Positions 54,516-62,442 of a stretch of 64,000 nucleotides of DNA are shown one piece after another. The position numbers and the translations under genes were made by a program. Positions within the stretch are counted from its first letter, which is position 1, and each line of letters starts with the position of its first letter. Origin of the DNA: Saprospiraceae bacterium (GTDB lineage: Bacteria; Bacteroidota; Bacteroidia; Chitinophagales; Saprospiraceae). The notes under the pieces are model-generated. The model was given only the letters and a program-made list of their open reading frames with translations. It made no database searches and was not told where the DNA came from. The stretch covers positions 3,050,501 through 3,114,500 of the forward strand of contig JADKFX010000001.1 of NCBI GenBank assembly GCA_016717265.1, read 5' to 3'.

Positions 54516-55277
54516 TTATTGTGCCAAATAACCGCCTTCAATCTCCAAACTAGTTCCAGTAATAAATGAACTTTCATCTGAAGCAAGAAAGATAAATGCA
54601 TTTGCAATTTCTTCAGATTTTCCTAAGCGTTGCATAGGATGTAAACCAATAATACGCTGTTTAACTTCCGGGCGATCATCGATTCCAACTTTTTTCAATA
54701 ATGGGGTATCAATAAAACCAGGACAAATTGCATTGATTCTAATTCCTTTTGCTGAATATTCTAATGCAGCTGTTTGCGTTAATCCTATCACTCCATGTTT
54801 AGCAGCAACATAATGAGCAGAACCAGCGATGCCAACTTTACCAAGAATAGACGACATATTTACAATAACACCATGCTGCTGTTTAAGCATTTCCTGCAAT
54901 TCAAATTTCATGCAATTAAAAACACCATTCAAATTTACTCCCATTACTTCTAGCCAGTTTTCCAGACTCATATCTCCTATAACGGCAGATTTTCCACCAA
55001 TACCTGCATTGTTTAATGCCACATCCAATCTGCCAAAGGATTGAATAACTGTATCCATTGCTAATTGCACTTGCGCAAATACAGAAACATCACATGGAAT
55101 AAAAATTGCAGTAGGACTCACTTTCAATAAGGCATCCATAGTCTCACTCAAAAGATCATTCTCAATATCAAGTAGCGCAACTTGAGCACCTTCATTTACT
55201 GCAGAAAGCGCACATGCTTTCCCGATTCCAGATGCTCCACCAGTAATCAAAACTACTTTGTTTTCAAGTCTTCTCAT
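54516..55277 (-). CDS. SDR-family oxidoreductase (3-oxoacyl-ACP reductase / glucose dehydrogenase-like)
   Basis: 253 residues, classical SDR: cofactor motif VVLITGGASGIGKACALSAV, NNAGIGG, catalytic Ser in NMSSILGKVG, and the canonical YVAAK (Tyr and Lys) absent in the other SDR of this window. ICPGFIDTPLL and GTSLEIEGGYLAQ complete it. The acidic residue at the end of the second strand (ALLDIENDLL) favours NAD+. Substrate unknown. A good -7 box (TATCTTTG, 55288-55295) lies just upstream without the island box. Confidence 0.92.
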   Translation of the reverse strand: MRRLENKVVLITGGASGIGKACALSAVNEGAQVALLDIENDLLSETMDALLKVSPTAIFIPCDVSVFAQVQLAMDTVIQSFGRLDVALNNAGIGGKSAVIGDMSLENWLEVMGVNLNGVFNCMKFELQEMLKQQHGVIVNMSSILGKVGIAGSAHYVAAKHGVIGLTQTAALEYSAKGIRINAICPGFIDTPLLKKVGIDDRPEVKQRIIGLHPMQRLGKSEEIANAFIFLASDESSFITGTSLEIEGGYLAQ

Positions 55278-55314
55278 AGTAATTTAACAAAGATACAGAA
55301 ATATATTTCAATAA

Positions 55315-55344
55315 AAAACCTTCCAAATTAAGCAATCTGGAAGG
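55315..55344 (-). terminator. Terminator of the coiled-coil lipoprotein gene
   Basis: On the minus strand CCTTCCA/TGGAAGG (55338-55344 with 55319-55325), extended by three inner pairs around one mismatch, is followed by GGTTTTTTATT. It lies 35 nt after the stop of the gene at 55379. Confidence 0.85.
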
Positions 55345-55378
55345 CGAATTTTAAACTATTAATCTAGTCTCAAATATT

Positions 55379-55819
55379 TTATTTTGATTTAGCTTCCGTA
55401 AATCCTTTGAAGGCACTGCCAAGTTCATCCATATCCTGTTTAAACTCTGTCTTAAATTTTTCCCAATTATCCTTCCCTTCTAACTTGTAATCATCCAATT
55501 TCTTCTTAATATCAGAATTTTTTTGCTCTAGCTCTGCAATTCTTTTCTGATACTCAGCTTTCGCTTCCTTCTTCTCATGCTCAATCCTTGATTTAAATTC
55601 TGAAATATTTTGTTCATTGGCAGCAATTTTTTGTGCCGTTTCGCTTTTAAAGTCTTGCATATCCTGGATATACTCCTGATTTGCCTTTTCCAAGTCAATC
55701 TTTGCTTGTGTCACTTCATTCTGAGCATTCGTCACTTTTTCTGCCGGACTATTACAATTTGTCAATAATGCACATGAAAAAAAAGCAAAAGTTACTCCTG
55801 TTAAAATTGATTTATTCAT
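55379..55819 (-). CDS. Coiled-coil lipoprotein (sll1863-like stress protein)
   Basis: 146 residues. Lipobox LLTNC (Cys22), then an almost unbroken coiled coil rich in Glu, Lys, Gln and Ala (KVTNAQNEVTQAKIDLEKANQEYIQDMQ... to KKKLDDYKLEGKDNWEKFK) and a final short amphipathic helix LGSAFKGFTEAKSK. It resembles the stress-response family typified by sll1863. A periplasmic or outer-membrane-anchored structural role is plausible. Confidence 0.78.
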   Translation of the reverse strand: MNKSILTGVTFAFFSCALLTNCNSPAEKVTNAQNEVTQAKIDLEKANQEYIQDMQDFKSETAQKIAANEQNISEFKSRIEHEKKEAKAEYQKRIAELEQKNSDIKKKLDDYKLEGKDNWEKFKTEFKQDMDELGSAFKGFTEAKSK

Positions 55820-55953
55820 TTAATTAGATTTTACGGTTAGTAATATAAAAATATTTAATTTTATTGATCCGCAAATGCTACAATTCCATCCTTGCAAAAA
55901 ACTTTGTAATTCAGAAATAGGAGATTACTCTATGTTTTAAACGTCGTAATATG

Positions 55954-56175
55954 TTACACTTTCTTAGATCTATTTACGATGATCAATATAATTCCTGAGA
56001 CCAATAACAAGGCACCTAAAATAGGAGACCATTGTACTGGATTATTAACTTCTTTAGTAATTTCTATGGGACCAATATCCACAATTTTTTTGCTGGTCAT
56101 AAAATGAAAACGGGTATAGATCATCATGACAACCCCAAGTACTACGAAAACTATTCCTATGGTTCTTGTTTGCAT
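55954..56175 (-). CDS. Small two-helix membrane protein (DUF3185-like)
   Basis: 73 residues: membrane helix 1 (TIGIVFVVLGVVMMIYTRF), a polar loop with IVDIGPIEITKEVNNPVQWSP, and membrane helix 2 (ILGALLLVSGIILIIVN). The pattern of a VDIGPI-containing loop between two helices is recurrent in Bacteroidota stress clusters; the function is unknown. It lies between the coiled-coil lipoprotein and lmo0937 genes, all on the minus strand. Confidence 0.78.
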   Translation of the reverse strand: MQTRTIGIVFVVLGVVMMIYTRFHFMTSKKIVDIGPIEITKEVNNPVQWSPILGALLLVSGIILIIVNRSKKV

Positions 56176-56351
56176 AATATAATTTATTTCATTCTTAACT
56201 TTAAAATAAATAATTTAAGTAAATAATAATCCAAAAATTTAAAAAGCAATCTCAAAAACCAAAGTCATACTTATAAGTCAATGGTTATTGGACTATTAGG
56301 TTAAACAATACAGGGACAAACAATTAGAAGAATACAATAAAACGAAGAATT

Positions 56352-56507
56352 CTAAACTGGTTCCTTTCCCTGGATAATTCTTAATAGAATTACAATAATT
56401 GCAATTACTAAAAGAATGTGAATAAGGCCCCCTGTACCATAACCTAAAAAGCCAATAAGCCAAATAAGTATTAAAATAACTGCTATAAAGTAAAGTAAAT
56501 TCCCCAT
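56352..56507 (-). CDS. lmo0937-family membrane peptide, copy 1 (51 aa)
   Basis: Frame of 51 codons, ATG at 56507 to TAG at 56352-56354. It begins MGNLLYFIAVILILIWLIG, continues FLGYGTGGLIHILLVIAIIV and ends LLRIIQGKEPV: two short membrane helices around a G-Y-G-T-G-G turn, the standard lmo0937 pattern. Forty-one or so of its residues equal those of the second copy at 62443-62598. The -7 box TATTTTTG lies at 56536-56543, but no island box is found upstream of it, in contrast to the second copy. Confidence 0.85.
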   Translation of the reverse strand: MGNLLYFIAVILILIWLIGFLGYGTGGLIHILLVIAIIVILLRIIQGKEPV

Positions 56508-56574
56508 TGAATTGCAACTTATAATTTCAAATATTCAAAAATAATAATAACAATCGCACCATAATGCAATAGGA

Positions 56575-56892
56575 TTAAAACAATAAAATTAAAATTAAAA
56601 CGATAATAATTATTGCGCCTACGGAAAGATAAACTCCACTAAATCGCTGCAACTTATTCTTTATATCTTGTAATTCTTTACGAACTTGTTTTTTCTCTGT
56701 ATTGTTAAGTTTTGATCTATCCAATGTTTTAATCTCATTTACACGAAGTAAAAGCGATTTGTATTCAGTTGATTCTATAGGCTTTGAATTCGTCCTTGAA
56801 TTTAAATTAGAATCTGAACTAGCGCTTAATTGCATTGGCAACATAGACATCAACAGAAGAGCTGCCAACAAATAATTTCTTACTTTTTTCAT
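56575..56892 (-). CDS. Small exported protein with C-terminal membrane helix
   Basis: From the ATG at 56892, 105 residues: a signal-peptide-like N-terminus (KKVRNYLLAALLLMSMLPMQLSAS), a helical middle (LLLRVNEIKTLDRSKLNNTEKKQVRKELQDIKNKLQRF) and a C-terminal membrane helix (VYLSVGAIIIIVLILILLF). I recognise this as a recurring Bacteroidota small protein without a known function. It has an island promoter directly upstream, and the predicted 5' end (about 56922) rules out the in-frame start at 56931. Confidence 0.75.
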   Translation of the reverse strand: MKKVRNYLLAALLLMSMLPMQLSASSDSNLNSRTNSKPIESTEYKSLLLRVNEIKTLDRSKLNNTEKKQVRKELQDIKNKLQRFSGVYLSVGAIIIIVLILILLF

Positions 56893-56928
56893 TTTGTTAA
56901 GTTTAATAATTAAATAATTTAAAGTAAG

Positions 56929-56995
56929 CAAAGATCCACATAATGAATGCAGATACGTTATACAAAAAATAGTATTAGTTACATTTTTTACAGAT
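56929..56995 (-). promoter_or_regulatory. Shared stress-promoter box and -7 element of the small exported protein gene
   Basis: Minus-strand box ATCTGTAAAAAATGTAAC (56978-56995) and -7 box GATCTTTG (TTTG at 56932-56929); spacing exactly 46 nt. Confidence 0.7.
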
Positions 56996-57119
56996 TGAAT
57001 GGAGATTTCTATGATAAAATAAAGTATAACCCAGTCTTCTTAATGAATTCGAAATGACCATGCAGACTTTTTATAAAATACTAGAATTCAAATAAGGAAA
57101 ATAGACATTTGAAATAAAA

Positions 57120-57551
57120 TTACATTCGATCCATATACCAGTTTAATTCGGACTCCATAACTTTAAACCGAATTATCCCATCGAATATCTTTTGTAATCT
57201 TAAAAAAGCAGTTTCACTTTTGACTACATAATCCATAGCCAAATGATGCATACAATTTATGGCTATTTCAATACTATCTTGAGAAGAAAGCATAATAACT
57301 GCTATATCTGCGTTCCTTTGTTTTATAATATCTAAAGTATTTAGACCATTCATCGCATTTTTTTCAATACCATTAAGCCAATAATCCAAAACAATAATAT
57401 CGGGTTGAAGATGCAAATTTTCAATGCATTGCTCCCCTGTAATAAAAGTTTGTATTTCAAAGTTTTCAAGCGCTTTAAATTGAAGTTCCAAGGTCTTCAA
57501 ATAAAGTGCATCGTCATCTACTAGAAATACTTTTGCTTTGCGATTATTCAT
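57120..57551 (-). CDS. Single-domain response regulator
   Basis: 143 residues, a receiver domain only: KVFLVDDDALYLKTLELQ with the acidic triad, phospho-acceptor Asp56 in DIIVLDYWLNG, conserved Ser in VIMLSSQD and Lys in YVVKSE. No output domain. It overlaps the hybrid kinase gene upstream by four bases (ATGA coupling) and is the last gene of the AraC-kinase-regulator operon. Confidence 0.93.
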   Translation of the reverse strand: MNNRKAKVFLVDDDALYLKTLELQFKALENFEIQTFITGEQCIENLHLQPDIIVLDYWLNGIEKNAMNGLNTLDIIKQRNADIAVIMLSSQDSIEIAINCMHHLAMDYVVKSETAFLRLQKIFDGIIRFKVMESELNWYMDRM

Positions 57552-59566
57552 GACTTTATCGATTTATATATTTTAATCTCTTCTTCTAATTCAATACAAG
57601 CTTGCAAACAAATAGTTTCAATTTGTTGGACCATATCATGAATTTCTTCTGAAAATTGTTGCGCAATGGCAAAATCTTGTATTTTTTTTGCAATATTCTC
57701 AAAATCAGAACTTATACCTACAATTGAAAAGGAAGGAATCATCTTGTGAATAGCTGCATGTAAAGCAGACCAATCACTATTTTGCAGACTTTTTTTCATT
57801 TCCCGAATTAACGGAGGTGTTTGTATCAAATACAATGATATCATTTCCTGCATTAATTTAGGATCTGACTTTGTCCTATTCATTAAATAAGCTAAGTTTA
57901 TGCATTTCAATTTTCTGTCCATACCATTTTCCAATATTTTCGATTCTGTATCCACGTTATATTCCTGACTTTTTAATATGGTAACCATTTTACTAAACAA
58001 TAAGCGGTCATCCACTGGTTTAGAAATATAGTCATTCATCCCAACTGCTTTACATTTTGACAAATCTGCTGTAGTCACATCTGCAGTAAGTGCAATTATT
58101 GGAATATTTGACCTTAGTACGTTCCGAATATATTCAGTAGTTTCAAACCCATTCATCTCTGGCATTTGAAGGTCCATTAATATAATATCAAATTTCATTG
58201 GGTCACCGAATTTATCATTTTGTGCCAATTTTTCTATCGCTTGTTTACCATTTGATGCTATTTCGCATGTAAAACCAAAATCATCCAATAAAGTTTTCAT
58301 CAGCAATTGGTTCAAAGCAATATCTTCAACAACCAGGACATTTAATGCATATATTCCTGTATCCAATTCCTCAATTCCCAATTCTGTAACCGCCAAGCCA
58401 TCTGTCTTTTGAAAACTTAAATCAAAACTAAAGAGGGATCCCTTTCCCTCAGAACTTTGAACTTGAATGGCACCCCCTTGATGCTCCACTAATTGTTTAA
58501 CAATAGCCAGACCTAGTCCTGTACCCCCATAAAGTCTTGATGTGTCACTACCAGCCTGCTGAAAATTTTCAAAAATAAAATTAATTTTATTCTCGGCAAT
58601 CCCAATACCTGTATCTTCTACAGAAAACATAATTCTGACCGAAGTATCATCAGCCTCCAACATATGTACACCTACCGTTATACTTCCTTTGCCTGTAAAC
58701 TTCACAGCATTACCCACCAAATTTAAAATAATTTGATGCAATCGAACGGGATCACCCATTAATACTTCCGGAATGTTTTTATCATAATTTACAATTAGCT
58801 TCAAATTCTTTTCATGAATTTTTGTCTCAAACAAATGGAGCATTGCAGAAATAGATATGGCCAATTTAAAAGAAGTTTTTTCAAAAATCATTTTTCCTGA
58901 ATCAACCTTAGCCAAATCCAATATATCATTAATAAGCACAATGAGTGCATCTCCACTTATTTTAATAGATGTTAAATACTCTCTTTGCTTTTCTGTTAAA
59001 TTAGTTTTTAGTATCACCTTGGTAAATCCGATGATAGCATTCATAGGAGTCCTGATTTCATGACTCATATTAGATAAGAATTGCTGTTTTGCTTTGACTG
59101 CATCTTCTGCAATTTGCGTAGCTCGTTCAGCCTTAAATTTTGCCTCTTCAGCAATACCTGTAGCGAGCTCCGCAAAGATCATTGCTTCTGTAAGCTCTCT
59201 TTCAATCCTTTTGTGCTCTGTTATATCTCTAGCAACAACAACAGCCCCCATAACATTTCCTAATTCATCCTTATAAACAGAGCCATTAAATAAAACCTCA
59301 GTAAGTTGATGATCTTTAATAGTGAGTGGATAATTAGTTACAAAACCTTTCGCAAAAACCTCCTGGTAGACTTGTCTAGCTTTACTAGGATCTGTAAAAT
59401 AATCTTTAAAATCAGTACCTTTAAGTTGCTCCCTTGAAACACCGGTAATACTGGTTAAAGCCTCGTTCATATCTGTAATCTTGCCTTCAGTACTTATCGT
59501 AACTAATGGGTCTAAACTTGCTTCAATTAAACTTCTAGCATACATCGACTTTTGTTTTGTATCCAT
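57548..59566 (-). CDS. Hybrid sensor histidine kinase with PAS, REC and HPt domains
   Basis: 672 residues without membrane segments, so a cytosolic sensor. Order: PAS (about 8-118, ISTEGKITDMNEALTSITG, with PAC), a linker coiled coil with AEEAKFKAERATQIAEDAVKAK, HisKA (FLSNMSHEIRTPMNAIIGF, phospho-His about 167), HATPase (LVGNAVKFTGKGSI, DTGIGI, YGGTGLGLAIVKQLV), a receiver (VLVVEDIALNQLLMKTLL, DIILMDLQMPEMNGFE), and a C-terminal HPt-like domain with His in LHAAIHKMI. A complete phosphorelay in one protein; the target is probably the adjacent response regulator. Confidence 0.94.
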   Translation of the reverse strand: MDTKQKSMYARSLIEASLDPLVTISTEGKITDMNEALTSITGVSREQLKGTDFKDYFTDPSKARQVYQEVFAKGFVTNYPLTIKDHQLTEVLFNGSVYKDELGNVMGAVVVARDITEHKRIERELTEAMIFAELATGIAEEAKFKAERATQIAEDAVKAKQQFLSNMSHEIRTPMNAIIGFTKVILKTNLTEKQREYLTSIKISGDALIVLINDILDLAKVDSGKMIFEKTSFKLAISISAMLHLFETKIHEKNLKLIVNYDKNIPEVLMGDPVRLHQIILNLVGNAVKFTGKGSITVGVHMLEADDTSVRIMFSVEDTGIGIAENKINFIFENFQQAGSDTSRLYGGTGLGLAIVKQLVEHQGGAIQVQSSEGKGSLFSFDLSFQKTDGLAVTELGIEELDTGIYALNVLVVEDIALNQLLMKTLLDDFGFTCEIASNGKQAIEKLAQNDKFGDPMKFDIILMDLQMPEMNGFETTEYIRNVLRSNIPIIALTADVTTADLSKCKAVGMNDYISKPVDDRLLFSKMVTILKSQEYNVDTESKILENGMDRKLKCINLAYLMNRTKSDPKLMQEMISLYLIQTPPLIREMKKSLQNSDWSALHAAIHKMIPSFSIVGISSDFENIAKKIQDFAIAQQFSEEIHDMVQQIETICLQACIELEEEIKIYKSIKS

Positions 59567-59596
59567 ATTTTTAAGTGCATTTATTGAAATCTTAGA

Positions 59597-60172
59597 TTAA
59601 ATATCTTTTAAAATAATTTCCTGCGAAGCTTTATACCGCTCTTCTTTCACTAATTTAAAATGCGAAGGAGAAAGACCTGTAATTTTTTTAAATTGATTTG
59701 ACAAATGCGCTACACTGCTATAGTTTAATTTCCATGCAATTTGCGTAATACTTAATTCTCCGTAAATTATAAGCTCTTTAATTAATTCGATTTTTTGAAT
59801 GTGCAAATATTGCAAAATAGTAATTCCTTGCATTTCTGAAAACAAGGAGGCTAAGTAATTGTAATCTAAATTTAATTTTTGACTTAAAATTGTTGAAAAT
59901 TCTGCCTTGTTAAACTCCCCTTCAAGGTTTAAAATTTCAGCAATTGCAATTTTAATACGTTGAATCAAAAGTCCTTTTTTATCATCCATCAATTCAAATC
60001 CAAAACCATGAAGCAACTCTTTTAAGGTATCCCATTGTTGAATCGACAAGTCCTCCATAATCTCAACTTCCCCTAAATCTATAACAATAAAATGAAGTTT
60101 CAATTTATTCAATACCTCCTTCACTGCTATTTTGCAGCGGTTACTAACCATATATTTAATATGTAATTTCAA
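59597..60172 (-). CDS. AraC-family regulator with N-terminal HMA-like domain (paralogue 2)
   Basis: 191 residues, clear paralogue of the gene at 25942. It starts at TTG and shares IKYMVSxRCK, ELMDDKKxxLIxxIK, LDYNYLxxLFSEMQGITIxQ and the AraC signature KLNYSSVAHLSNQFKKITGLSPSHFK. The first 75 residues are the HMA-like domain, keeping the Cys of the RCK motif. The hybrid kinase gene begins 30 nt after its stop, so AraC, kinase and response regulator form one operon. The operon carries the island promoter box, so the regulator may act on its own synthesis. Confidence 0.88.
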   Translation of the reverse strand: MKLHIKYMVSNRCKIAVKEVLNKLKLHFIVIDLGEVEIMEDLSIQQWDTLKELLHGFGFELMDDKKGLLIQRIKIAIAEILNLEGEFNKAEFSTILSQKLNLDYNYLASLFSEMQGITILQYLHIQKIELIKELIIYGELSITQIAWKLNYSSVAHLSNQFKKITGLSPSHFKLVKEERYKASQEIILKDI

Positions 60173-60200
60173 ATAAGAAAAAATAATAGTGAAGAAAGTA

Positions 60201-60267
60201 CAAAGTTCAATCAGATCAGCACTAAATATTTACATCTAAATTTCAATAAGTTACATTTATCACATAT
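60201..60267 (-). promoter_or_regulatory. Shared stress-promoter box and -7 element of the AraC-kinase-regulator operon
   Basis: Minus-strand box ATATGTGATAAATGTAAC (60250-60267), the best match to the consensus, lies 46 nt before the TTTG (60204-60201) of the -7 box GAACTTTG. Confidence 0.75.
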
Positions 60268-60442
60268 ATTCCTAACAATTTGGAATATATGAATAAAAAA
60301 CGAGCCCATGACTGATCCTCGATATATAAAACTAATGGAAAAGCTTCATATTTTTAGAAATTCTTCTGATTACCCTGAAAACAATAAAAATATTAGAAGA
60401 TTCAATACAAAAAAATAAATACATTCTAAAGCTTGAATTCCT

Positions 60443-60589
60443 TTAGTTCTGGATTGAAATATGCGAAATTAATATTAAAAACAGCAGCAAAACTCCAATT
60501 AAAGTGACACTAATCATCACGACTGATCTTCTAATGACTATGATCTCAGTTTGTAATTCGTCAAGTTCTTCTAGCTTGATATTTCTCAT
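60443..60589 (-). CDS. Small single-pass membrane protein, 48 aa
   Basis: Frame of 48 codons, ATG at 60589 to TAA at 60443-60445: MRNIKLEELDELQTEIIVI, then a membrane helix SVVMISVTLIGVLLLFLILIS and HISIQN. The amphipathic charged N-terminus followed by one helix is a plausible small membrane protein. It is supported as a gene by the island promoter box at 60668-60685 and its -7 box (AATCTTTG, 60619-60626) at the exact island spacing. No family is recognised. Confidence 0.6.
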   Translation of the reverse strand: MRNIKLEELDELQTEIIVIRRSVVMISVTLIGVLLLFLILISHISIQN

Positions 60590-60618
60590 TGGAACAATTA
60601 AATAAATACTATTAAATA

Positions 60619-60685
60619 CAAAGATTAAACAACAAAATAAATAAAAGTTATATTTAATTAACGATAAATTGCATTTTTCACTGAA
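60619..60685 (-). promoter_or_regulatory. Weaker island promoter in front of the 48-aa protein gene
   Basis: Minus-strand box TTCAGTGAAAAATGCAAT (60668-60685) keeps the core GTGAAAAATG (about 13 of 18 consensus positions). The TTTG is at 60622-60619, again exactly 46 nt away. Weak in sequence, strong in position. Confidence 0.45.
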
Positions 60686-60768
60686 AATTAATATAAACTA
60701 ACAGAAACATTGAATTGCATTATGGCAAAGAAAAGGCAGTTTAAACTTGAAAATTACCAACTCGCATT

Positions 60769-61269
60769 TTAAACAAGATTATTTAAATGGCGTTCAAGTC
60801 TAAGATTAATTTCCTTAAGCAATTCAAACTGCTTTTCTTGAGTATCAAAAAGGGTTTTTATTTGGTCTTCTAGTAATAAGTCCATTTTTTGATGAAGACT
60901 TCTGATTTGCATTTCAGCTTTTAAATTTATCAAATAATCATTTTCACTTCTCATGCGATCTTTTTCTTCCTGACGATTTTGACTCATCATTATAATAGGA
61001 GCTTGCAAAGCAGCTATACAAGATAAAATTAAATTCATAAAAATAAAAGGATAGGGATCAAACTTAAATTTATGAATAATAAATATATTGAACAATATCC
61101 AGATAAAAAGTACAATAACAAAAAGCATCATAAAACGCCAACTTCCTCCAAACCGAGCTATTTTATCTGAAATCAATTGACCCTGACTCAAGGTTTCAAT
61201 AGGAGGGTTCAATAAATTTTGTATTATTAATTCTTCCGATTCCAAAGTATTCTTTACAATCTCATGCAA
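60769..61269 (-). CDS. DUF1003 membrane protein
   Basis: 166 residues. DKIARFGGSWRFMMLFVIVLFIWILFNIFIIHKFKFDPYPFIFMNLILSCIAALQAPIIMMSQNRQEEKDRMRSENDYLINLKAEMQI is the DUF1003 signature: two helices and a charged QNRQEEKDR segment, then a coiled coil. The start is TTG at 61269, leaving about 60 residues before the membrane part. Function unknown; often found with stress genes. Confidence 0.9.
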   Translation of the reverse strand: MHEIVKNTLESEELIIQNLLNPPIETLSQGQLISDKIARFGGSWRFMMLFVIVLFIWILFNIFIIHKFKFDPYPFIFMNLILSCIAALQAPIIMMSQNRQEEKDRMRSENDYLINLKAEMQIRSLHQKMDLLLEDQIKTLFDTQEKQFELLKEINLRLERHLNNLV

Positions 61270-61390
61270 CTTATTTAAATGATTTTTCTCCTCCCAAAGA
61301 AATTAATCCATTTCATTATTTGTCTTGAGTGTCATAAACAATTCTTTAGATCTTTTATTTAGTGCCAAATGAAACAAGGTGACAACCTAG

Positions 61391-61428
61391 AACACGTAAG
61401 CCCATTACGATTCGTAACGGGCTTCGTG
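61391..61428 (-). terminator. Hairpin after the PorT-like gene
   Basis: A long imperfect inverted repeat: CACG, AAGCCC and TTACG on one side pair with CGTAA, GGGCTT and CGTG on the other, closing a three-base loop at 61410-61412. It lies 40 nt after the stop of the gene at 61468. There is no T tract, so it may be a processing or protective hairpin rather than a strict terminator. Confidence 0.6.
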
Positions 61429-61467
61429 CTCTATTAGTAAAGCTATTTCAATTAAACCAATTGATTT

Positions 61468-62142
61468 TTAAAATAAAATGGATACTCCAATATATCCTGA
61501 ATAAGTTTTTAAATGTGTACGATCCAATATATAATATGAATTTGTAGATGTAGAACCACTATTATCACTGATATCGATTATTCCCAGAACACCTCTGAAG
61601 CCTAAACCAAGTCGGAATAATTGATCTGCAGTAATTCCAAAGTCAAGTCCTGCTCCATAAGCAAAACCTAAATCTCCTTTTTTAACAGAAAGAACTGCTT
61701 GTGACGACCCATTTCCTCCAGAAGTAAGTAATTTACTTCCAACGCTTATGCCGATTTGTGGCCCCGCTACAATGTTTAAATTCACAGCATTTGTTTTACC
61801 AGTGTTAAGTGAAAGCAACAAAGGAATATTAATATATTTCAATTTGATATTTTGCTCAACATCTTGCTCTTTATACTTTTGATTCAAAGTACTGTAGATC
61901 AATTCTCCCTGAACACCTACATTATCAGAAAAATTAAATCCCAATAAGGCACCAATTCCATATCCTAATGTTACTTCACCAGAAACGGTTCCTCCTGAAG
62001 ATGATCTTAAGCCAAAAGATGTAAATGTTGGCATAAATCGCAAACCGAATTCAGCTTTTTGAGCATCGCTAATAAATGAACTGCATACAAACATAGTCAC
62101 AAAAAAAATGCTTGCGTAAATCTTGTTTTCCAAAGTTTTCAT
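61468..62142 (-). CDS. PorT-like outer-membrane beta-barrel protein 2
   Basis: From the ATG at 62142, 224 residues: signal peptide (MKTLENKIYASIFFVTMFVCSSFISDAQ) then an eight-stranded barrel pattern (EFGLRFMPTFTSFGLRSSSG, LGYGIGALLGFNFSDNVGVQGELIYSTLNQKYKE, YINIPLLLSLN, LNIVAGPQIGISVG, FAYGAGLDFGI and a terminal YSGYIGVSILF). An in-frame start at 62172 lies inside the -7 box of its promoter and is excluded. It has the island promoter. Confidence 0.85.
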   Translation of the reverse strand: MKTLENKIYASIFFVTMFVCSSFISDAQKAEFGLRFMPTFTSFGLRSSSGGTVSGEVTLGYGIGALLGFNFSDNVGVQGELIYSTLNQKYKEQDVEQNIKLKYINIPLLLSLNTGKTNAVNLNIVAGPQIGISVGSKLLTSGGNGSSQAVLSVKKGDLGFAYGAGLDFGITADQLFRLGLGFRGVLGIIDISDNSGSTSTNSYYILDRTHLKTYSGYIGVSILF

Positions 62143-62171
62143 AATTAATAATTTAAGATTAGATTTCATCA

Positions 62172-62238
62172 CAAAATTGAGACTATAAAATTTAATCCAG
62201 TTACATTCTTAAAAGAAAGAGTTACATTTTTTACATAT
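62172..62238 (-). promoter_or_regulatory. Shared stress-promoter box and -7 element of the PorT-like gene
   Basis: Minus-strand box ATATGTAAAAAATGTAAC (62221-62238) and -7 box CAATTTTG with TTTG at 62175-62172; spacing exactly 46 nt. The -7 box fixes the gene start at 62142. Confidence 0.74.
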
Positions 62239-62337
62239 GACTGTTCAAAAATTTTCAAAGGTTAATTTTGAAAATAAGAATGCACTATATTATTTATACA
62301 ATTCTCCGTTTGCAAGTTCTTTGATATTTAACCACAA

Positions 62338-62406
62338 ATGTGAGAAATATGTAAATATTTAATAAATTTATGTAAATCAAACCACCCTTAATGTTAAGTA
62401 TCTTTG
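62338..62406 (+). promoter_or_regulatory. Shared stress-promoter box (variant) and -7 element of lmo0937 copy 2
   Basis: ATGTGAGAAATATGTAAA (62338-62355) contains both half-sites, but with five instead of three bases between them, and lies 48 nt before the TTTG (62403-62406) of a perfect -7 box TATCTTTG. A palindrome GTTTAA-TT-TTAAAC (62411-62424) covers the presumed start of transcription. Confidence 0.6.
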
Positions 62407-62442
62407 AGAAGTTTAATTTTAAACCAATTAAAAAACAAAATC

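Noticed and set aside
56296..56517. 73-codon frame over the first lmo0937 gene
   Set aside because: It is an out-of-frame shadow; the real 51-codon lmo0937 frame lies at 56352-56507.
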